This document shows positions 1 to 5,670 of a stretch of DNA of 5,670 nucleotides, in pieces. Location: positions 1 through 5,670 of the forward strand of contig JAUYKX010000224.1 of NCBI GenBank assembly GCA_030699055.1, in the 5' to 3' direction. The notes under the pieces were generated by a model. The model was not told where the DNA came from, searched no databases, and saw only the letters and a list, made by a program, of their open reading frames with translations. A program made the position numbers and the translations under genes. Numbering within the stretch: position 1 is the stretch's first letter; each line of letters begins with the position of its first letter. This stretch comes from Candidatus Nanopelagicales bacterium (GTDB taxonomy: Bacteria > Actinomycetota > Actinomycetes > S36-B12 > UBA10799).

Positions 1-3000
1 CCGAAAGGCAAGCGCGGGAAGAAGGCCTGCCCCCGGGTGACATGGGACGGGCCCGTTGGTGCGACCACCGAACACCCGGTGGTGACCGCGGCGTTCACGC
101 CGCCGGCGGTCAGGAAAGACACCCGTTTGAACTTCGTATTGGAGGTCGCCGAGGGCGGTGCTTTGGTTCGCAAGAAGGTCCGGATCCTGGCGGAGGCTCC
201 GATCAAGTCATCTACCGCACCGGCGGGTGGCAAGAAACGAAAGCCGAAGTTCCCTCCGCTGCTGAACCGAAGCAAGCCGATGGGCGCGAAGCTCAAGCCA
301 TCCGCTGTGATCCGCATTGGTGGGCGAGGTCCGACTGAGGTGGAAATGGGCAGCAGGCAGAAGATCGTCGTGCATGTGAAGATGCGCCGCAAGCGCGGTC
401 GGATCAAGAAGATCAAGAAGATCGATTGGCGGGTGGATGGTCTTCCTCTGTCGGCGTTGCCGGGCTCGAAGCGCAAGAAGCGCGGGCGCAAACTCATCAT
501 CAAAGTGCCCAACGCGTTGCCGAGGCCGGTCTTGTTGACCGCGATCGCGCGTCACGGGTCGCGTCGGTCCACGATCGCCAGCGAGATCCTGACCGCGAAT
601 GACACGCTCGAACGAACCAGGGTGGTGGTCGGTGGTCATGATCGTCAACGGTTGTCCGCGAGTACGACCGGGTACTGCGACCTGTTCAACGCCGCGCAGT
701 CCAAGACCCTGACCGCCCTCACCTTCGACTCGATTGAGATGACACTGGGTCAGACCGACGCTATTGGCGCGAACTGTGGGATTGACACTTCATCGATCGA
801 GTTCACCAACGCCAGCATGACTATCAACGGAGTGGGTCTGACCGGCGTCGTCGGGTCGATCACACCTACCGGCCTGGCGATCACTTCGGGATTCCTCAAC
901 CTCCCGGGAGCACCGGCACAGCAGGGAATGACGATTTTCACCTTCAGCGGTTCACCGGCATTGAGCGTCCCCTTCACTGGCGGGATCTTGTCCGGCCTGT
1001 CCGGAAACGTGAACATCAACGGCCTGCCGTACCTTCCAGCCCCCGCGGGATGGTCGCTGAAGTCGGCGTCCTTGGCGTTTGGCCCAGTCGCGGGCGGATA
1101 TCAAATCGCGGTCACGGTATCCGAAATCGCCCCAGCGGGACAAGACGGCACAGTCGTGATCAGCGGGACCATCGGAGCGGGGGGCGCGGTGAACCTCACG
1201 GTCACGGCGGCGAACCTCATGCCGATCGTGGCGGCTGACGGCTCCAGCACTGTGTTCTCCGGAACGGGAACTGTGACCCGTGCTCCCGGACAGGACATCG
1301 TGTACAACGTCCAGATCGGATTGGTCCTGCCCCCGGGAGGCTCGTTTCAGCTCTACGGCGGTGTGAAGTTGTTGCAGGCGTCCTTGGCTTGGACCAACAC
1401 GGGACTCACACTCACCGGGGCTGTCGCGTTCACGATGAACAACACGAATTACTCATTCACCGTAAACGGCACCATTACCGACTTGAATGACTGGACACTC
1501 ACCGTGGCGAGCAACGCCACGGTGGTCGCCATGGAGTGGCTCACTCTGGACAGCCCGTCGGGGACGATCTCCAGCAACCGCGACCCGAAGACGGGTGTGG
1601 CGACTCTCTCCATGGATCTGGAACTCCACGCACGGTTCGATCCGGCAGACCATGGGGACAGCTTGCACGTGACCTCGGCGACCGGGCACCTGGGAATCTT
1701 CTGTCCTTCAGGCACCAAGAGCGCATCCTGCGCGAACCGGACCCTGCAGTTGCAGGTAGATCTGATTGGAAGTCTCGATTGGATGGGTGGAAAGACGATC
1801 CCTTTGAAGAGCACCGTGGATGTCAACATCAACACTGGTCAGTTCTCGGTTTCGATCGGAGTGGATGGATTGGATCCAGCGGACCTGGAGAGTTCCGGTA
1901 TCAACTTCAAGTCCGCAACCGCGTTCTACAGCAACGAACCTGCCACCGATCCGGCCTTGGCGGGTAACCCGTGTATGACGACCCCGCAACTGGCGCAGGC
2001 GACGACCGTCAAAGGCATCGTCGGTACGTTTGCGATTGGTGACACCGGGTGGACCGGCAGCGCCATGGCGATCAGCCAAGCCGGGGGGGCGGACAGCGGT
2101 GGATCGTTCGGAATGTGCCTGTACGGCACGTTCGGCAGTCCGGGATCGAACGCGCAGGCCGCCATGCCGAACGGAACCGGATCATTCACCGCCGGCGGGA
2201 TCGTATTCACGCAGTACGGCACCACGATGCAGATTCCAGGAGCGGGTTCGGTGCAGATTCCTGCCTATGACCTGCTCGCGTGGGGTGAATACCACCTACC
2301 GGATTCGGTGTCGGGCATGTTCGGCGCGAATGCGATCACCGCGATGTACAAGAAAGCGATTGGCGTTGGCGGGCAATTCAGCTGGCAACTCACGGCTGAC
2401 GTCGGACTCCAAAATGCCTACATCTTCGGTAACGCGAACTCGAAGACAAGCCTGTCGGTCGCACAGGCCGGCATCATGATCTCGCGTGGTACCACGACCA
2501 AGGGTGGTACCCAGGGAGCACTGACCTTTGGGATCAGTGTTCAGTTGAATCTGATGACCTCGGGCATGACGACCAATGGCGGTCAAATCGGGTACACGGG
2601 TTCAGGTGCTCAGATCGCCCCCGACAGGGTGAGCATGCCGATAACCGGCTCTGTCGGATACGCGTTCACGGGCGAACATGCGGGCACCTGGAGCCTCAAC
2701 GCGAGCCTGGGCAATGGTCTGTCCACCCTGAATAACGCGTTCGGAATCAGTGGGCTCGACATCAACGAGATCGTGATCGGCGCCCAGCTGGGGCCGAAAC
2801 CGGAAGACAACTGGGTCGGCTTCGGCGCGTCGGTAACAACGCCGTCGGACTCCTCAACCACTATTGGCAGGCTAACCTCATTCCTGGGAATCCAGCCCGG
2901 CACTCCGATGAACTTCGCGATGCAGGCGTCGGAGACATCGCCATGCTTCGCGTTCAGCATCGGCGACCCGAGGGCCACGACGCTGGCCGTGAACGCCTTC

Positions 3001-4833
3001 GACGGGATGTTGCAGGCGGACTATTTCGAGATCTACATCGCTCCGGAGGGATGCACGATAGCCAGCAACGTTCCGAACATGCCGTCCTTCGGCTATGCGC
3101 TGGACTTCGTCGGCAGCATCCTCGGAGTCGGCGCGACGATTCACGGTCTGTACTCGGTCGCGTACGACGGCGCGGTTATCGTCCTGGATTTCGACATCGA
3201 TGCGTTCAATCTTGCCGGTTTGGACGTCACGTCGGATCCGGGTGCGACGTGTGAAGGCGCTTCGGTGAAGCTGGAGGACGGTTCGACCTGGCAGAACCTG
3301 CCCAACCAGGAGAAGGGACTTTGTCTGAATCTGGAGGTCGACGCCCTGACGACGAGTGCGGAACTGGGCTTCTCCGGCGCGGTCAACCTGTGGGGTGCGC
3401 TGGAAGTCGGCGTGGAAGGCAATATGGCGGTCAAACTAGGCAGTGCCAATCCTCAAGCGCAACTGAATCTGACCGGCAATGCGAACCTGGATCTCTTCGG
3501 TATCTTCACCGGGAATGCGGCCTTGACACTGGATGCGGACTTCGACTTGTGGACTTCATCGTCGGGTTCCGACTGGACGCCGAGGTTCACCACGTTCGAT
3601 ATCGGTGCCTCGGTTGGTTTGGACTTCTACTTCATCAATGGTCAGATCGCACTGGGGTTCGACTACGCCAACGGGATCGTGAGCCTGGTGTACGCGAACG
3701 CAGAGGTCGGTGTCGATCTGGCGATCGTTGAGGCCGGCGTCACGTTCACCCTGGCGTACTGCAACCCGGTCACCGGCAGCACCTGCACGGTCGCCGGACT
3801 TCCTGGTGGCCAGGGAAGCGTCAGTCACGCGGGTACGAACGGCGCGGTGGAGATAACCGTTACCGGGATGATCGACTATTGGCTCTTCGGCTGGAACTCG
3901 GCATCCGCCACGCTGCTGAATGTCAACATCCCCGTGACATTCGCCAATCCCGTTCATGCGCCGCCGGCACCGGTGAACTACGGGACGCCGGCCCCTCCCA
4001 TCAGCGATTGGCCGAATCCGACCTGGACCTACCAGCCGGAGATGTTCATGGGAATCAACTGGGCCGCGTCCGACTTGGTGAAAGCGACTGGTTTGCCCAG
4101 CGCCTACGTCACGAATGGCCTTCTGCAGTACGGCGCGGCGGTGAACGACTCATCCCTGATCGCTCCGAGTGCACGGTTCCATCAGGCCAACCTGCAAGTC
4201 ACGAACGCGTCCCAGAGCTCCGATGGCGCGAGCACGACGGTGCAAGTGGTCGTGCAACTCCCCGAAACGCCGACCTATAAGAAGATCGCTGGACTACACC
4301 TTCCACCCAGCCGTTTGAACGAGGCACTTCCCGCGTTCGGGAAGTGCTCGGGGTCCCGGACGGAAACGTTCGCGGTCAAGATTCCCAAGTGGAACCAGGG
4401 TCACCCACTGTCAACCAGCAGTGCCGCGTTGATCATCTCTGAAGTGAACTGGCGGATCTACCTTGCGTCAGTGATCGAAACCAGTTCGATCTCCGGACTG
4501 ACCACGCCCGCGGCCATCCTGGGCGCCTACCAGTGCGGATTCGGGATGATCACGGGTGCCACGCCGTCGAACCCGGAAGGCACCAGCAGCACTGACACGT
4601 GGGCAACCTTCCCGTCACTGCAGACGTGGCTGGATACCAATGCGTTGGGTGAACGATTCAACATGGGATACCCGCAGCTACCGCCAACCGATATCACCCA
4701 GTTCTGCGCACCTGGCAATATTCCATCGAACGCTTACGGCGCGCAATGTCAGACCAATATCGCCATCGGGCTGAAGAACGCATGGGGAACCGGCTGGGGC
4801 GCATCGGGAACAGACGGCCCGCCATCCGGTTGA
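1..4833 (+). CDS. Giant exported beta-rich protein of unknown family, 5'-truncated by window edge
   Basis: The frame is open from base 1 to the TGA at 4831-4833, giving 1610 residues (numbered here from base 1). The true start lies upstream: the first domain is already under way at residue 10, so the GTG at 37 is not a credible start. Residues ~10-66 resemble a PKD/Ig-like domain (VTWDG at the front, FTPPAVRKDTRLNFVLEV in the middle). Residues ~67-98 are a Pro/Lys linker. Residues ~99-201 look like a second Ig-like domain with very basic loops (MRRKRGRIKKIKK, GSKRKKRGRK). Residues ~202-1318 are rich in Gly/Ser/Thr/Asn with alternating hydrophobic strands and weak internal repeats. A Pro-rich hinge (~1319-1344) leads to a C-terminal domain ending GTDGPPSG. 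Beyond Cys10 there are 16 cysteines in eight neighbouring pairs, which fits an oxidised extracellular protein. No transmembrane helix, LPXTG motif or catalytic signature is visible. Surface adhesin, envelope scaffold or secreted matrix protein are all possible; export is inferred, since the signal peptide would be outside the window. Confidence 0.9.
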   Translation, partial: PKGKRGKKACPRVTWDGPVGATTEHPVVTAAFTPPAVRKDTRLNFVLEVAEGGALVRKKVRILAEAPIKSSTAPAGGKKRKPKFPPLLNRSKPMGAKLKPSAVIRIGGRGPTEVEMGSRQKIVVHVKMRRKRGRIKKIKKIDWRVDGLPLSALPGSKRKKRGRKLIIKVPNALPRPVLLTAIARHGSRRSTIASEILTANDTLERTRVVVGGHDRQRLSASTTGYCDLFNAAQSKTLTALTFDSIEMTLGQTDAIGANCGIDTSSIEFTNASMTINGVGLTGVVGSITPTGLAITSGFLNLPGAPAQQGMTIFTFSGSPALSVPFTGGILSGLSGNVNINGLPYLPAPAGWSLKSASLAFGPVAGGYQIAVTVSEIAPAGQDGTVVISGTIGAGGAVNLTVTAANLMPIVAADGSSTVFSGTGTVTRAPGQDIVYNVQIGLVLPPGGSFQLYGGVKLLQASLAWTNTGLTLTGAVAFTMNNTNYSFTVNGTITDLNDWTLTVASNATVVAMEWLTLDSPSGTISSNRDPKTGVATLSMDLELHARFDPADHGDSLHVTSATGHLGIFCPSGTKSASCANRTLQLQVDLIGSLDWMGGKTIPLKSTVDVNINTGQFSVSIGVDGLDPADLESSGINFKSATAFYSNEPATDPALAGNPCMTTPQLAQATTVKGIVGTFAIGDTGWTGSAMAISQAGGADSGGSFGMCLYGTFGSPGSNAQAAMPNGTGSFTAGGIVFTQYGTTMQIPGAGSVQIPAYDLLAWGEYHLPDSVSGMFGANAITAMYKKAIGVGGQFSWQLTADVGLQNAYIFGNANSKTSLSVAQAGIMISRGTTTKGGTQGALTFGISVQLNLMTSGMTTNGGQIGYTGSGAQIAPDRVSMPITGSVGYAFTGEHAGTWSLNASLGNGLSTLNNAFGISGLDINEIVIGAQLGPKPEDNWVGFGASVTTPSDSSTTIGRLTSFLGIQPGTPMNFAMQASETSPCFAFSIGDPRATTLAVNAFDGMLQADYFEIYIAPEGCTIASNVPNMPSFGYALDFVGSILGVGATIHGLYSVAYDGAVIVLDFDIDAFNLAGLDVTSDPGATCEGASVKLEDGSTWQNLPNQEKGLCLNLEVDALTTSAELGFSGAVNLWGALEVGVEGNMAVKLGSANPQAQLNLTGNANLDLFGIFTGNAALTLDADFDLWTSSSGSDWTPRFTTFDIGASVGLDFYFINGQIALGFDYANGIVSLVYANAEVGVDLAIVEAGVTFTLAYCNPVTGSTCTVAGLPGGQGSVSHAGTNGAVEITVTGMIDYWLFGWNSASATLLNVNIPVTFANPVHAPPAPVNYGTPAPPISDWPNPTWTYQPEMFMGINWAASDLVKATGLPSAYVTNGLLQYGAAVNDSSLIAPSARFHQANLQVTNASQSSDGASTTVQVVVQLPETPTYKKIAGLHLPPSRLNEALPAFGKCSGSRTETFAVKIPKWNQGHPLSTSSAALIISEVNWRIYLASVIETSSISGLTTPAAILGAYQCGFGMITGATPSNPEGTSSTDTWATFPSLQTWLDTNALGERFNMGYPQLPPTDITQFCAPGNIPSNAYGAQCQTNIAIGLKNAWGTGWGASGTDGPPSG
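1051..1950 (+). repeat. Degenerate protein-level repeats of about 80-105 residues inside the giant CDS
   Basis: The encoded segment seems to repeat a beta module. WSLKSASLAFG (from base 1051, residue 351) matches KLLQASLAWTN (from base 1366, residue 456). Each is followed 40-45 residues later by a similar stretch: VVISGTIGAGGAVNLTVTAA and SFTVNGTITDLNDWTLTVAS. Looser copies may begin near residue 554 (SLHVTSATGHLGIF) and residue 633 (SGINFKSATAFYS). Later stretches such as WSLNASLGNG and ISGLDINEIVIGAQLG look like more diverged relatives. The DNA itself is not repeated, so any duplication is old. The boundaries are approximate and the match was made by eye. Confidence 0.4.
4324..4347. repeat. 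Perfect 10-bp inverted repeat with 4-nt loop inside the giant CDS
   Basis: GCACTTCCCG (4324-4333) is followed by the loop CGTT (4334-4337) and its exact reverse complement CGGGAAGTGC (4338-4347). A G-T pair can extend the stem by one. It lies about 490 bases before the stop codon and encodes EALPAFGKC, including Cys1449. No T-run follows, so it does not look like an intrinsic terminator. It could form an mRNA hairpin or be a palindromic protein-binding site, or be accidental. Confidence 0.6.
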
Positions 4834-4950
4834 TACCCAGCGCCGCAGCTTGGATCGGAGGGTCGCGCCGTGGACGACACCGAGGACCTGCCCGCAACGG
4901 GCATTTACTCAACCGGGTCAGGCGTCGAGCCCGGTGGCCCGATTACCCGG
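4834..4950. other. Intergenic stretch without recognisable gene
   Basis: This lies between the stop codon of the giant gene and the first recognisable transposase residues. The frames that cross it carry no familiar motif; in particular I find no trace of the transposase segment around the second catalytic Asp. The only structure seen is the short hairpin at 4889-4903. Confidence 0.6.
4889..4903 (+). terminator. Weak candidate intrinsic terminator after the giant CDS
   Basis: TGCCCG (4889-4894), loop CAA (4895-4897) and CGGGCA (4898-4903) form a perfect 6-bp stem, followed by TTTACTC. The position, about 55 bases after the TGA, suits a terminator for the giant gene. The stem is short and only three T's follow, so it may be weak or accidental. 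Confidence 0.3.
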
Positions 4951-5184
4951 AGGTGAGCCGCACCAGGGTGCATTTCGACAATGCCGTGGCGGAATGCCTC
5001 TTCCCGACCCTGAAAAACGAGATGCACCACCATTAGGCATTCCCGACCCCAGACAAAGTGAGGCTTGCGGTCGCGGAATACATCGAAGTGTTCTAAAATC
5101 GGCGGTGATTTCATTCAATCAATAGGCTGTTGCACGCCCGCGGAAGTCCTGACCGACCATCATCAGGCGGCATACGCCGCTTGA
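4951..5184 (+). pseudogene. Remnant of an IS3-family transposase (OrfB, DDE/rve C-terminal end)
   Basis: Read in the frame of base 4968, the sequence gives VSRTRVHFDNAVAECLF, then TLKNEMHHH, a TAG stop (5034-5036), AFPTPDKVRLAVAEYIEVF, a TAA stop (5094-5096), NRR, a TGA stop (5106-5108) and FHSINRLL. After an apparent +1 shift near 5130-5137 it continues PAEVLTDHHQAAYAA and ends at TGA 5182-5184. The order DNAVAE, TLKNE, EYIEVFYNRRR.HS, then PAE near the C-terminus is the hallmark of IS3-family OrfB. The Glu codon at 4992-4994 corresponds to the third residue of the DDE triad. Only about the last 75 residues survive; both catalytic Asp residues, OrfA and the left end are missing. The TAA sits where Tyr is usual (TAC or TAT) and the TGA where Arg is usual (CGA), so single substitutions explain them. 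The fragment cannot be active. The left boundary is uncertain by about 15 bases; the subgroup is not resolved. Confidence 0.85.
5165..5182 (+). repeat. Small hairpin at the end of the transposase remnant
   Basis: GCGGC (5167-5171), loop ATAC, GCCGC (5176-5180) form a perfect 5-bp stem, extendable by a G-T and an A-T pair to 5165-5182. It overlaps the last transposase codons and lies ten bases upstream of the ATG at 5193. It may be chance in GC-rich DNA or may affect translation from that ATG. Confidence 0.35.
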
Positions 5185-5192
5185 TCAACAAC

Positions 5193-5670
5193 ATGAGAAC
5201 GTGCCCGGAATCTGCGGCACACTCCAGTTCGGCAGAGGGAGTGGGGAGGCGACAGGGGTTGGGTCGCCGCTGGGGCTGCACCGCACTGGTCGTGGGTGTG
5301 GTCGGCTCGACGTTCGCCGCTCCTGCCTGGTCTGCTGAACCGCTGGCGCCCGACACCCAAGCGCCGAGCATTGTGGCAAGCGACCCGGTAACGCCCGGCG
5401 CGGATCGGCAGGGGCCTGTCGAGACCATGGATCCCACGGTCGTCGAGGCTGATGTCATCTCGCTTCCGCGCCGCGAAAACAAGCCGGGTGTCCATATCGG
5501 CAACGTGCGGGTCACCAATCGCGGGAAGAAGGTGATCGCACCCATCCGATGGAGTAAGAAACTGCTCAAGGGTCCGAGTCGTAAGGATCGGTTCTCGGTG
5601 CGACTGGTCGCGTTCCCGGGTGCTGACGCCACCCCGCGGGTCCTGGCGACGTGGTCAACGACATCCGTGG
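5193..5670 (+). CDS. Exported protein with signal peptide and basic beta-rich domain, 3'-truncated by window edge
   Basis: The frame is open from ATG 5193 to the window end (159 complete codons, MRTCPESAAHS to ATWSTTSV). From this start, a basic n-region (GRRQGLGRRWG, residues 18-28) precedes a hydrophobic stretch (TALVVGVVGSTFAA, 30-43) and an AxA-type site (APA, 43-45), a good Sec signal peptide. The mature chain starts with an acidic Pro/Asp-rich spacer to about residue 96. A basic beta-rich domain follows (GVHIGNVRVTNRGKKV, APIRWSKKLLKG, FSVRLVAFPG), similar in style to the Lys/Arg-rich Ig-like domains of the upstream giant protein. The start is uncertain. ATG 5193 has no Shine-Dalgarno and would give an unusually long n-region. 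TTG 5259 has GGGGAGG nine bases upstream and would give a compact signal peptide (MGRRWGCTALVVG). GTG 5241 is also in frame. The gene may be a paralogue of the upstream one, but only non-equivalent ends are visible. Function unknown. Confidence 0.75.
   Translation, partial: MRTCPESAAHSSSAEGVGRRQGLGRRWGCTALVVGVVGSTFAAPAWSAEPLAPDTQAPSIVASDPVTPGADRQGPVETMDPTVVEADVISLPRRENKPGVHIGNVRVTNRGKKVIAPIRWSKKLLKGPSRKDRFSVRLVAFPGADATPRVLATWSTTSV
5243..5249 (+). promoter_or_regulatory. Candidate Shine-Dalgarno favouring TTG 5259 as start
   Basis: GGGGAGG lies nine bases before the in-frame TTG at 5259, a near-ideal sequence and spacing. Neither ATG 5193 nor GTG 5241 has a comparable, well-spaced site. Against it, TTG is the rarest of the three start codons, and purine-rich runs are common in GC-rich coding DNA. 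Confidence 0.35.

Noticed and set aside
37..39. GTG as the start of the giant CDS
   Set aside because: The frame is open to base 1 with no upstream stop, the first Ig/PKD-like strand starts before it, and no signal peptide follows it.
208..648. 146-codon open frame on the minus strand
   Set aside because: It is antisense to the basic N-terminal region of the giant gene; its His/Arg/Leu-rich product has no recognisable motif, as expected of a shadow frame in GC-rich DNA.
2487..2511. GGTACC-containing repeated/inverted 7-mers (TGGTACC twice)
   Set aside because: Short, within coding sequence for a Gly/Thr-rich stretch; chance and codon bias explain it.
4600..4833. Sortase-type or membrane anchor at the C-terminus of the giant protein
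   Set aside because: The last ~80 residues contain no LPXTG-like motif followed by a hydrophobic segment and basic tail.
4746..5036. Small + strand gene ending in the DNAVAE segment
   Set aside because: Its first half overlaps the giant gene out of frame; only the tail has meaning and it belongs to the broken transposase.
5094..5099. TAAAAT as a -10 box for the second gene
   Set aside because: The nearest TTG-type -35 (TTGCGG, 5065-5070) is 23 bases away, too far, and the site coincides with a degraded Tyr codon of the transposase.
5247..5276. Twin-arginine (Tat) signal in the second protein
   Set aside because: RRQGL and RRWG lack the consensus S/T-RR-x-F-L-K context; a Sec signal fits better.
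5111..5632. 173-codon open frame on the minus strand
   Set aside because: It lies antisense to the second gene, which has a clear signal peptide and a plausible domain, and also crosses the transposase remnant.

Overview
The window looks like chromosomal DNA from a high-GC bacterium, most probably an actinobacterium. I infer this from GC content of roughly 60 % or a little more by eye, strong G/C preference at third codon positions, and a basic, Ala/Val-rich Sec-type signal peptide on the second gene. No marker gene fixes the taxon. Everything recognisable is on the + strand.

Positions 1-4833 hold the 3' part of one very large gene (1610 residues visible, 5' end outside the window). It encodes a secreted or surface-exposed, beta-strand-rich protein. 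Two Ig/PKD-like domains with Lys/Arg-rich linkers (residues 1 to about 201) come first. About 1100 residues of Gly/Ser/Thr/Asn-rich, alternating-hydrophobic sequence with weak internal repeats follow, then a Pro-rich hinge (about 1319-1344) and a C-terminal domain with no sortase motif or membrane anchor. After the single Cys at residue 10 there are exactly 16 cysteines, and they fall into eight consecutive close pairs. I do not recognise the family of the large central part.

Positions 4834-5192 are intergenic. The first ~115 bases contain only a weak terminator-like hairpin. Positions ~4951-5184 are a decayed C-terminal fragment of an IS3-family transposase (DDE/rve type), with three in-frame stops and one frameshift.

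From 5193 (or an internal start near 5259) a second gene begins and runs off the right edge. It encodes another exported protein: signal peptide, acidic Pro/Asp-rich spacer, then a basic beta-rich domain in the same style as the N-terminal domains of the first protein. The simplest reading is two neighbouring genes for large, possibly paralogous, exported beta-rich proteins, separated by an old IS scar that ends within about ten bases of the first possible start codon of the second gene. Neither gene is complete here, so function and paralogy remain inference.
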